Below, in pieces: positions 1 through 5,044 of a stretch of DNA of 16,196 bases. This stretch comes from Syntrophomonas sp. UBA4911. GTDB lineage: Bacteria; Bacillota; Syntrophomonadia; Syntrophomonadales; Syntrophomonadaceae. The translations under genes were made by a program, and so were the position numbers. The stretch's first letter is position 1. Every line of letters starts with the position of its first letter. The DNA is taken from the NCBI GenBank assembly GCA_002398105.1, contig DHCD01000091.1:53943-70138 (forward strand), read 5' to 3'. A model generated the notes under the pieces. It had not been told where the DNA came from, did no database searches, and saw only the letters and a program-made list of their open reading frames with translations.

Positions 1-24
1 GTTCAAGTCCGGCTCCCGCAACCA
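1..24 (+). tRNA. 3' end of a tRNA, probably initiator tRNA-fMet (truncated by window)
   Basis: The first 24 bases fit a tRNA 3' part: T-loop TTCAAGT (2-8), T-stem 3' strand CCGGC (9-13), acceptor 3' strand TCCCGCA (14-20), discriminator A21 and an encoded CCA (22-24). The ending CCCGCAACCA, with A at position 72, is what bacterial initiator tRNAs carry; they have a C1-A72 mismatch, as I recall from E. coli and Bacillus. The 5' half and the anticodon lie outside the window, so the identity is an inference. A run of nine A follows directly, counting the last base of CCA. Confidence 0.75.
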
Positions 25-181
25 AAAAAAAATATTCCTGCAGGGAATTGAGATAAGTGGTCCTCGCAGAGGGCAACCAAAAAAAATTCCCGCAGAAATT
101 GAGATAAGTAGTCCCCGATAGGGGGCAACCAATGAATTTTTATTCCCGCAGGGAATAGGTGGTCCTCCCGGAGGGCAGCTA
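25..181 (+). repeat. Three-copy, roughly 50-bp tandem repeat forming paired hairpins between tRNA genes
   Basis: Three degenerate units lie at about 25-78, 79-130 and 131-178. Each has an A-rich or AT-rich start, a first hairpin and a second hairpin. First hairpins: ATTCC/GGAAT (34-38/44-48), a degenerate one near 85-100, and TATTCCC/GGGAATA (141-147/151-157). Second hairpins: GTCCTC/GAGGGC (60-65/69-74), GTCCCC/GGGGGC (111-116/121-126) and GTCCTC/GAGGGC (162-167/171-176). A T-A pair in copies 1 and 3 is replaced by C-G in copy 2, so pairing is kept while the sequence changes. Copies 1 and 2 share the linker TGAGATAAGT and end in AACCA after the second stem; copy 3 ends AGCTA. The 14-mer GCAACCAAAAAAAA occurs at the end of the upstream tRNA (18-31) and exactly again at 73-86. 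Function unknown. Confidence 0.8.
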
Positions 182-189
182 AAAAAAAC

Positions 190-265
190 GCCCTTATAGC
201 TCAGTCGGCAGAGCGCATCCTTGGTAAGGATGAGGTCACCGGTTCAAGTCCGGTTAAGGGCTCCA
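190..265 (+). tRNA. tRNA-Thr, anticodon GGT
   Basis: This is a complete 76-nt cloverleaf with encoded CCA (263-265). The acceptor stem is GCCCTTA (190-196) with TAAGGGC (255-261). The D-arm starts GCTCAGTCGGCAGAGC, and the anticodon stem CATCC/GGATG flanks the loop TTGGTAA with anticodon GGT at 223-225. The T-loop is TTCAAGT and the discriminator is T262. GGT reads ACC and ACT threonine codons. It sits between the hairpin array and tRNA-Met in what is probably one tRNA transcript. Confidence 0.95.
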
Positions 266-268
266 TCT

Positions 269-345
269 GGCGGCGTAGCTCAGCTGGCTAGAGCATACGG
301 TTCATACCCGTAGTGTCAGGGGTTCAAATCCCTTCGCCGCTACCA
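269..345 (+). tRNA. tRNA-Met, anticodon CAT (elongator type)
   Basis: This is a complete 77-nt cloverleaf with encoded CCA (343-345). The acceptor is GGCGGCG (269-275) with CGCCGCT (335-341), the first pair being G-T. The anticodon stem is TACGG/CCGTA and the loop TTCATAC has CAT at 303-305. The sequence closely resembles the Bacillus elongator tRNA-Met as I recall it. A CAT anticodon could also be lysidine-modified tRNA-Ile, but the body favours elongator Met. It is only 3 nt downstream of tRNA-Thr. Confidence 0.9.
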
Positions 346-354
346 TATGGCAAT

Positions 355-397
355 AAAAGGAGTGGGAGATGTTCTCACTTCTTTTAATTTATTTTCA
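355..397 (+). terminator. Rho-independent terminator of the tRNA cluster
   Basis: The stem AAAAGGAGTG (355-364) pairs with CACTTCTTTT (376-385) over 10 bp, including one G-T pair. The loop side can add AGA/TCT pairing. A T-rich tract (AATTTATTTTC) follows. It lies 9 nt after tRNA-Met and upstream of the rpmG promoter, so it separates the tRNA transcript from the protein operon. Confidence 0.8.
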
Positions 398-495
398 TTT
401 TGGCTAAAATATTAATTACGGAAAATAAATTTTGCTGACATCAACAGTAGGATGATTAATAGTTCAGGCTTGGGGAAGCATCGCTAAGCTCTTTA

Positions 496-524
496 TTGAC
501 ACCACAACTCCAGTGTGATAGAGT
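496..524 (+). promoter_or_regulatory. Sigma-A type promoter for rpmG-secE-nusG operon
   Basis: A perfect -35 TTGACA (496-501), a 17-nt spacer and the -10 TAGAGT (519-524) are present. TGA directly before the -10 fits an extended -10 (TGn). It lies 40 nt upstream of the rpmG start and downstream of the tRNA terminator. The rest of the 346-564 gap shows only AT-rich sequence and the terminator. Confidence 0.72.
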
Positions 525-564
525 ATTTTAGGATTTCTGTGCACAGGATGGAGGTGTATTCAAA

Positions 565-714
565 GTGAGAGTTGGTATAACACTGGCATGTACCGAGTGC
601 AAGCAACGCAATTATACGACTACCAAGGATAAGAAAAAACAAGCCGACAAAGTGGAGTTAAAAAAATATTGCAAGTTCTGCAATGCGCACACGCTGCACA
701 GAGAGATTAAGTAA
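565..714 (+). CDS. rpmG: Large ribosomal subunit protein bL33, zinc-binding form
   Basis: This is a 49-residue basic protein starting MRVGITLACTEC and ending HTLHREIK, which matches bL33 of the 50S subunit near the E site. Two CxxC pairs (C9/C12 and C36/C39) make the zinc ribbon, so this is the zinc-dependent C+ paralogue type rather than the zinc-free form expressed under zinc limitation. The start is GTG at 565, set by GGAGG at 550-554 with a 10-nt spacer. It is the first gene after the promoter at 496-524 and lies 20 nt before secE, the usual Firmicutes order rpmG-secE-nusG. Length is normal for the family. Confidence 0.95.
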   Translation: MRVGITLACTECKQRNYTTTKDKKKQADKVELKKYCKFCNAHTLHREIK

Positions 715-734
715 AGTCAGGGATGTGAATAATA

Positions 735-977
735 GTGACCAAGAGTGTTCCCGCTAAAAAAGAGTCCGATGGTTTCAAGTTACGCTGGAATAATGCCAAA
801 CAGTATTTTGTCAGCGTTTATAATGAACTGAAAAAGGTCCACTGGCCCAATCGGCAGCAATTGATGGCTTACACCGGGGTAGTGCTGGTTTCGGTTACCA
901 TAGTCGCTTTGATTATATGGTTATTTGATTCCGGTTTATCCTTACTGCTGGAAGCACTATTCAAAGCCTTTGCTTAA
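735..977 (+). CDS. secE: Preprotein translocase subunit SecE
   Basis: This 80-residue protein is the small essential SecE subunit of the SecYEG channel in the cytoplasmic membrane, where it clamps the two halves of SecY. A basic, partly amphipathic N-terminal part (about residues 1-46) carries the family signature around NELKKVHWPNRQQL (residues about 31-44). A single transmembrane helix follows (about 48-72). This is the short one-helix form, unlike the three-helix E. coli SecE. The start is GTG at 735 with AGGGA at 719-723 and an 11-nt spacer. nusG follows 11 nt after the stop, as in most bacteria. Confidence 0.95.
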   Translation: MTKSVPAKKESDGFKLRWNNAKQYFVSVYNELKKVHWPNRQQLMAYTGVVLVSVTIVALIIWLFDSGLSLLLEALFKAFA

Positions 978-988
978 ACCTGGAGGAG

Positions 989-1600
989 GTGGTTCCAATC
1001 ATTGATACCGAATTGGAACAGGACATAAAGAGCGAAAACGAGAATATGGACGCAGCGACCGCGGAAAGCAAAGTGCAGGGTGAATGGTATGTGGTGCATA
1101 CGTATTCAGGCTATGAGAACAAGATAAAAGTCGATCTGTCCAAGCGGGTAGAATCCATGAATATGCAGGACAAAATTTTCGAGGTTATCATACCCGAAGC
1201 CCAGGAAGTGGAGTATAAAGGCGGGAAAAGAAAAGTTACCAGCCGCCGGGTTTTTCCAGGTTACGTTATAGTTAATATGATAATGGATGAAGACTCCTGG
1301 TATGTAGTGCGCCATACCCCTGGAGTAACTGGATTTGTTGGCAGCGGAAATAAACCTGTGCCCTTGCAGAATGATGAGATTCAGAAAATACTCCAACAGA
1401 TGGGCTTGGTTGAGAGCAAACCCCAGATTATTGATATCGAAATAGGTGAAAATGTCAGAGTGAAAACCGGGCCATTCGCCAATTTCGAAGGAATAGTCCG
1501 GGAATTGTTGCCTGATCGCGGTAAAATACGGGTTAATATATCTATGTTTGGCAGGGAAACACCTGTAGAACTGGATTATGAACAAATAGAGAAAGTGTAA
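989..1600 (+). CDS. nusG: Transcription termination/antitermination factor NusG
   Basis: NusG binds RNA polymerase at the beta' clamp and modulates pausing, Rho termination and transcription-translation coupling. The NGN domain starts at GEWYVVHTYSGYENK (about residues 31-45 of this frame). It is followed by a basic segment with RRVFPGYV and a C-terminal KOW domain (about 147-203) containing VRVKTGPFANFEGIVREL. The start is uncertain. GTG at 989 is the only GTG/TTG close to the strong GGAGGAGGT (982-990), but it overlaps that sequence. ATC (998) and ATT (1001) sit at ideal spacing, TTG 1013 is too far, and ATG 1046 gives a typical NusG N-terminus but has no clear Shine-Dalgarno. The frame from 989 has an acidic extension of about 20 residues. 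Confidence 0.93.
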   Translation: MVPIIDTELEQDIKSENENMDAATAESKVQGEWYVVHTYSGYENKIKVDLSKRVESMNMQDKIFEVIIPEAQEVEYKGGKRKVTSRRVFPGYVIVNMIMDEDSWYVVRHTPGVTGFVGSGNKPVPLQNDEIQKILQQMGLVESKPQIIDIEIGENVRVKTGPFANFEGIVRELLPDRGKIRVNISMFGRETPVELDYEQIEKV

Positions 1601-1612
1601 GGAGGTGGAAAT

Positions 1613-2038
1613 ATGGCCAAAAGAGTGATTGGGAAGATATCATTGCAAATAGCTGCAGGTAAAGCTACGCCAGCACCACCAGTAGGACCTGCTTTGGGTC
1701 AATACAGTGTAAACATAATGGGATTTTGCAAGGAGTATAATGCCAAGACCGCTAACCAGACAGGTTCCATTGTTCCGGTGGAAATAACCGTTTACGAGGA
1801 TCGGTCTTTCACCTTTATACTTAAATCTCCGCCCGCTTCGGATTTGCTTAAAAAGGCAGCCAGCGTAGAAAAGGGTTCCGGTGAGCCCAACAAGAAAAAG
1901 GTGGGCAAAGTTACCCGGGCTAAACTGGTAGAGATTGCCGAGATTAAGAAAAATGACTTAAATGCTGCGGATGTAGATGCGGCAGTAAGAATGATAGAAG
2001 GCACAGCCCGCAGTATGGGACTGGAAGTTATTGATTAA
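1613..2038 (+). CDS. rplK: Large ribosomal subunit protein uL11
   Basis: uL11 forms the base of the GTPase-associated stalk on 23S rRNA and is the thiostrepton-binding site. The protein is 141 residues, the standard length. The N-terminal domain carries GKATPAPPVGPALGQYSVNI (about residues 17-36), with the proline-rich linker that contacts thiostrepton. The C-terminal rRNA-binding domain ends with GTARSMGLEV. It starts at ATG 1613 behind AAGGAGGTGG, 12 nt after nusG. In E. coli rplK and rplA form one autoregulated unit, and the adjacency is kept here. Confidence 0.97.
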   Translation: MAKRVIGKISLQIAAGKATPAPPVGPALGQYSVNIMGFCKEYNAKTANQTGSIVPVEITVYEDRSFTFILKSPPASDLLKKAASVEKGSGEPNKKKVGKVTRAKLVEIAEIKKNDLNAADVDAAVRMIEGTARSMGLEVID

Positions 2039-2053
2039 TTACCGGCTCAACAA

Positions 2054-2090
2054 TGTGGGAGGATAAAAATCCGAAAAACCACAGGGAGGT
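2054..2090 (+). promoter_or_regulatory. Candidate L1-binding operator hairpin directly before the rplA ribosome binding site
   Basis: The rplK-rplA gap can fold as TGTGG (2054-2058) with CCACA (2079-2083), an asymmetric internal loop GA / GAAAAA, then GGAT (2061-2064) with ATCC (2069-2072) and an AAAA loop. The outer stem ends one base before the Shine-Dalgarno GGGAGGT (2084-2090). Two helices joined by an asymmetric purine loop is the architecture known for mRNA sites of ribosomal protein L1. The link to L1 is inference. Confidence 0.5.
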
Positions 2091-2099
2091 TTTATTAAT

Positions 2100-2801
2100 A
2101 TGAAAAAAAGCAAGGCTTATCAGGAAGCTTTAAAAAAACTGGATCGTGATCGTCTATATGATCCGGCCGAGGCTCTGCAGCTGGTCAAAGATATGTCCAG
2201 CGCCCGTTTCGACGAAACCGTGGAAATTCATATCAAACTGGGGGTGGACCCCCGTCATGCCGACCAGCAGGTAAGAGGAACGGTCAGCCTGCCCCATGGG
2301 ACGGGCAAAACCCGTAAAGTGCTGGTATTCGCCAAGGGAGATAAACAAAAAGAGGCTTTGAATGCTGGAGCCGATTACGCAGGAGCGGAAGAACTGGCTG
2401 AAAAAATTCAGGGAGGCTGGTTTGATTTTGATGTAGCCGTAGCTACCCCGGATATGATGGCGGTAGTCGGTAAATTAGGTAAAATACTGGGCCCTCGGGG
2501 TCTTATGCCTAACCCCAAAGCAGGTACGGTTACCTTTGATATTGAGCGTACCATTAGTGAACTTAAAGCTGGCCGTATCGAATACCGGGTCGACAAGACG
2601 GCAATAATTCATGTTCCTATCGGTAGAGTATCATTTGAGCTGGAGAAACTTTCAGATAACTTGAATGTCTTTGCCGAAGCTTTGATAAAAGCTCGACCTG
2701 CAGCCGCTAAAGGCCAGTATATGCGCTCAGTAAGCGTTTGTTCCACTATGGGACCCGGAGTAAAAATTAATCCGCTTGTATTAATGGCGGCCAACCGGTA
2801 A
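2100..2801 (+). CDS. rplA: Large ribosomal subunit protein uL1
   Basis: uL1 forms the mobile L1 stalk that guides deacylated tRNA out of the E site. It is often a translational repressor of its own mRNA. The protein has 233 residues, the usual bacterial length. The two-domain fold is shown by GTVSLPHGTGKTRKV (about residues 60-74), TPDMMAVVGKLGKILGPRGL (about 116-135) with the following MPNPKAGTV signature, and the C-terminal SSTMGPG-like segment (CSTMGPGVKI). It starts at ATG 2100 behind GGGAGGT with a 9-nt spacer. It is the last gene before the L10 leader. Confidence 0.97.
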   Translation: MKKSKAYQEALKKLDRDRLYDPAEALQLVKDMSSARFDETVEIHIKLGVDPRHADQQVRGTVSLPHGTGKTRKVLVFAKGDKQKEALNAGADYAGAEELAEKIQGGWFDFDVAVATPDMMAVVGKLGKILGPRGLMPNPKAGTVTFDIERTISELKAGRIEYRVDKTAIIHVPIGRVSFELEKLSDNLNVFAEALIKARPAAAKGQYMRSVSVCSTMGPGVKINPLVLMAANR

Positions 2802-2830
2802 AATAAAATATTGAAAAAGGAATATCCAAA

Positions 2831-2948
2831 CTGTAGACAGTCGGTGGTCAGTACCTTAAAGAACCAAGCGTTCGCCTGCCGAGGTTTTGAAGATAGTTAA
2901 CTGATTAATCAGTTAAAACCTCTGCCGCCGTGTCTGCAGGGGTTTTTT
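2831..2948 (+). promoter_or_regulatory. L10 leader: autogenous attenuator of rplJ-rplL
   Basis: The 184-nt rplA-rplJ gap contains the pairing set expected of the Firmicutes L10 leader. The closing stem is CTGTAGACA (2831-2839) with TGTCTGCAG (2931-2939), 9 bp. CGGTGG (2842-2847) can pair with CCTGCCG (2875-2881). GAGGTTTT (2881-2888) can pair with AAAACCTC (2915-2922), and the perfect palindrome at 2897-2916 lies between. These exclude a terminator that uses 2915-2946. In B. subtilis the L10(L12)4 complex controls such a leader by attenuation. The same logic here is inferred from the structure. Confidence 0.85.
2915..2948 (+). terminator. Intrinsic terminator arm of the L10 leader
   Basis: AAAACCTCTGC (2915-2925) pairs with GCAGGGGTTTT (2936-2946) over 11 bp with a 10-nt loop and a TTTTTT tract (2943-2948). 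Both arms are also used in competing pairings of the L10 leader (2881-2888 and 2831-2839), so termination is conditional. Confidence 0.82.
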
Positions 2949-2985
2949 GATTTACAACTATTAATTTAAAGGGGGTGAAAACTAC

Positions 2986-3510
2986 ATGCCCAATTTAGAA
3001 AAAAAGCAACAGATAGTCAAAGATATAGAAAAGAAGCTCCAGGATGCTGCTCTGGTAATATTTACCGACTATAGGGGAATAAATGTTGAGGAGATGACAA
3101 GTCTTAGGGAGAAACTAAGAGTTCCCGGAGTGGAATTCAAAGTGCTTAAAAACACCATGGTTGAGTTCGCTTTAAAAAACACCGGTCACGAAGATGTCAT
3201 TCCCCAGACCTTTGGCCCCAATGCAATTCTTTTCAGTAATGAAGATCCGGTTGGTCCGGTAAAAAGCATTTATGATTTTATCAAGCAGTACAAAAAGCTG
3301 GAAGTTAAAGTCGGGATTCTTGAGGGTCAGACCATATCCCCGGAAAGAATTAAGGCCCTGGCTGATCTGCCGCCGCGGGAAGTGCTGTTGGCCCAGGTCG
3401 TGGGTACCATGCAGGCGCCTATTACCAGCCTGGCTTATGTGCTTAATGCCAACCTCTCTGGTTTCGTTCGGGTAATTGACCAGATTCGGGAACAGAAACA
3501 AGCCGGCTAG
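2986..3510 (+). CDS. rplJ: Large ribosomal subunit protein uL10
   Basis: uL10 anchors the L7/L12 dimers on the ribosomal stalk and, as the L10(L12)4 complex, usually regulates its own operon. The protein has 174 residues. The N-terminal rRNA-binding domain is visible from KKQQIVKDIEKKL through DYRGINVEEMTSLREKLR (about residues 27-44). The C-terminal helix that binds L12 ends in RVIDQIREQKQAG. It starts at ATG 2986 behind GGGGGTG with a short spacer, 38 nt after the leader terminator's T tract. rplL follows after 93 nt in which I see nothing beyond a ribosome binding site. Confidence 0.97.
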   Translation: MPNLEKKQQIVKDIEKKLQDAALVIFTDYRGINVEEMTSLREKLRVPGVEFKVLKNTMVEFALKNTGHEDVIPQTFGPNAILFSNEDPVGPVKSIYDFIKQYKKLEVKVGILEGQTISPERIKALADLPPREVLLAQVVGTMQAPITSLAYVLNANLSGFVRVIDQIREQKQAG

Positions 3511-3603
3511 AAACGGGAAAGCTCAGGCGAGAGGTCACAACGGGTAAAGAATATTCAGCTGATTAAGGAAAATAATTTACGGAAAATTAAGGAGGTTATT
3601 TTT

Positions 3604-3984
3604 GTGAGTAAAGTACAGGAAGTTATTGATATTGTTAAGGAATTAACCGTTCTTGAGCTTTCAGAACTGGTAAAAGCTTTAGAGGAAGAATTTGGCGTTA
3701 GCGCCGCTGCTCCCATGGCAGTAGCGGCAGCTCCGGCAGCAGGCGGGGCTGCTGCTGAAGCGGCAGAAGAACAGTTTGAATTTGACGTGATTCTTACTTC
3801 TGTCGGTGACAAAAAGATCAATGTTATCAAGGTAGTCAGAGAAATAACCGGTCTGGGCCTGAAAGAGGCCAAAGCTCTGGTTGACGAAGCTCCCAATCCG
3901 GTCAAAGAAAAGGTTTCCAAGGATGAGGCCAACGAAATCAAAGCCAAGCTCGAAGAAGCCGGAGCCGGCGTAGAAGTAAAATAA
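3604..3984 (+). CDS. rplL: Large ribosomal subunit protein bL12 (L7/L12)
   Basis: bL12 is the multicopy stalk protein that recruits and activates EF-Tu, EF-G, IF2 and release factors. The protein has 126 residues with three visible parts: the dimerisation domain (about 1-32), an alanine/proline-rich hinge (about 33-56, SAAAPMAVAAAPAAGG), and the C-terminal factor-binding domain (about 57-126) with VGDKKINVIKVVREITGLGL and KEAKALVDEAP. The start is GTG at 3604, fixed by AAGGAGGT (3589-3596) with a 7-nt spacer. A strong terminator follows 21 nt after the stop, so the ribosomal-protein unit ends here. Confidence 0.97.
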   Translation: MSKVQEVIDIVKELTVLELSELVKALEEEFGVSAAAPMAVAAAPAAGGAAAEAAEEQFEFDVILTSVGDKKINVIKVVREITGLGLKEAKALVDEAPNPVKEKVSKDEANEIKAKLEEAGAGVEVK

Positions 3985-4005
3985 ATAGCTGAAGCTACAC
4001 ATCAT

Positions 4006-4054
4006 AAAGGCAGTTACCTTAATATCATTAAGTTAACTGCCTTTATTTATTTTA
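4006..4054 (+). terminator. Strong rho-independent terminator after rplL
   Basis: AAAGGCAGTTA (4006-4016) pairs with TAACTGCCTTT (4034-4044). Inside it CTTAAT (4018-4023) pairs with ATTAAG (4027-4032), with one C-T mismatch between the two stems and an ATC loop. ATTTATTTTA follows. This 17-bp stem separates rplL from the downstream genes, so rpoBC expression probably does not depend on rplL read-through. Confidence 0.85.
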
Positions 4055-4118
4055 GGGCTTCAATCCCGCGTGGTAGTTGACCAAGGAATCAACTCCGATT
4101 TCCATCAAATCTTTCTTA

Positions 4119-4145
4119 TTGAAATAAATGTTTTTCTATTATAAT
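4119..4145 (+). promoter_or_regulatory. Probable promoter of the unknown membrane protein gene
   Basis: TTGAAA (4119-4124) and a perfect TATAAT (4140-4145) are separated by 15 nt, which is shorter than the ideal 17. The site lies after the rplL terminator and 44 nt before the ATG at 4190. Confidence 0.5.
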
Positions 4146-4189
4146 CTAAATTTAGGGTTTAATTTCAAATTAGAAGGGAAATGATGTAT

Positions 4190-4849
4190 ATGAAGAAATA
4201 TTTCCCAGCAGTCTTTCTCGTTCTGGGTTTACTAATGGTCATTTGCTTTCCGGCAGCAGCAAGTGACCAGGCGGCCTGGAATATTAAATGGAACAGCAAC
4301 GGCAGTTTGGATGAAACCGTGACTATCCGGGATCAGAACATTGTTATCCCGGACAACCAATGGAAAACTTCCCGCTTTGACCAAGGGCTTATCCTTACCC
4401 GCCATATCAATAATTGGCAGGAATACAGCCGGCGGGGTGACGGATTACCCTTTGAGCTAAGCCAGAAAGATTTTTGGCTTATTAAATCAAGTACTCTGAC
4501 TATGAAGGAGCAAGTCAGACCAGGGTCTCTTTATGAGCAGCTTGCCGATGAGGGGGGAACTCGCTTAAGTATTGAGGTGCCCGGCATCATCAGAGCAACC
4601 TCAGCCCAGGAGAAGATTGACTCGACTGCCGTCTGGAACTTGAGCACCGGGGGCGTAATTACCCTTGAAGCCGTAATATTTGATGGCATAGTGCTGGGGA
4701 TAGCATTATTTGCCCTTGGTGCGATTACAATCTTTATCATTTTTTTACATCGTCTGCGCAGGGTAAATCAATTAATTGCTCAGGAATACTCTTTGGAAAA
4801 GGCAGCCGAGGAATTTGCCCGGGGAGATATGGAGGAGCAGGAAAAATAA
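4190..4849 (+). CDS. Unrecognised exported, single-span membrane protein
   Basis: This predicted protein of 219 residues (222 if started at 4181) is one I do not firmly recognise. The N-terminus MKKYFPAVFLVLGLLMVICF, followed by PAAAS, is a signal peptide with likely cleavage after Ala near residue 24. Residues about 25-160 form an extracytoplasmic domain with many beta-type segments. About 162-187 is a transmembrane helix, and RLRR begins a short charged cytoplasmic tail that looks helical and ends EEQEK. The segment PGIIRATSAQEKIDSTAVWNL recalls LppM/DUF3153-type membrane proteins, but only weakly. ATGs at 4181, 4184 and 4190 compete; the AAGG of GAAGGGA (4173-4179) best fits 4190. It has its own promoter and is not an obvious partner of its neighbours. 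Confidence 0.8.
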   Translation: MKKYFPAVFLVLGLLMVICFPAAASDQAAWNIKWNSNGSLDETVTIRDQNIVIPDNQWKTSRFDQGLILTRHINNWQEYSRRGDGLPFELSQKDFWLIKSSTLTMKEQVRPGSLYEQLADEGGTRLSIEVPGIIRATSAQEKIDSTAVWNLSTGGVITLEAVIFDGIVLGIALFALGAITIFIIFLHRLRRVNQLIAQEYSLEKAAEEFARGDMEEQEK

Positions 4850-4870
4850 TAAAATAATTGTTTCCCGCCC

Positions 4871-4899
4871 TTGACGATAAATAATACATATGCTAACAT
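4871..4899 (+). promoter_or_regulatory. Promoter of rpoB-rpoC
   Basis: The -35 TTGACG (4871-4876), a 17-nt spacer and the -10 TAACAT (4894-4899) are present. It begins 22 nt after the stop of the membrane protein gene. Transcription would start near 4906 and leave a leader of about 140 nt before rpoB. Confidence 0.65.
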
Positions 4900-4905
4900 T
4901 AATAA

Positions 4906-4955
4906 TTGCCATTAATGCTGTAACATGGCAAGCTATGACTTGGGGGTTACCCCCA
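4906..4955 (+). other. Two hairpins in the rpoB 5' leader
   Basis: TTGCCAT (4906-4912) pairs with ATGGCAA (4925-4931). TGGGGG (4941-4946) pairs with CCCCCA (4950-4955) around a TTA loop. Neither is followed by a T tract, so they are not plain terminators. The rest of the leader to 5030 holds only a weak AAGGC/GCCTT pairing. Role unknown. Confidence 0.6.
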
Positions 4956-5044
4956 TAAAAGGCTTTTAACTTATTGAGAGCGAGGTTTATACTTAGGCCT
5001 TGCTTTTCACTCTTTTAGGAATTAAAAAAAGGGGTGAATTATTA

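Noticed and set aside
25..181. CRISPR array
   Set aside because: The repeats are only three, degenerate and contiguous. There are no unique spacers of constant length, and no cas genes are in the window.
5000..5044. Upstream TTG start of rpoB giving a 15-residue extension
   Set aside because: No ribosome binding site precedes it, while ATG 5045 has GGGGTG at 8 nt and matches the usual beta N-terminus.
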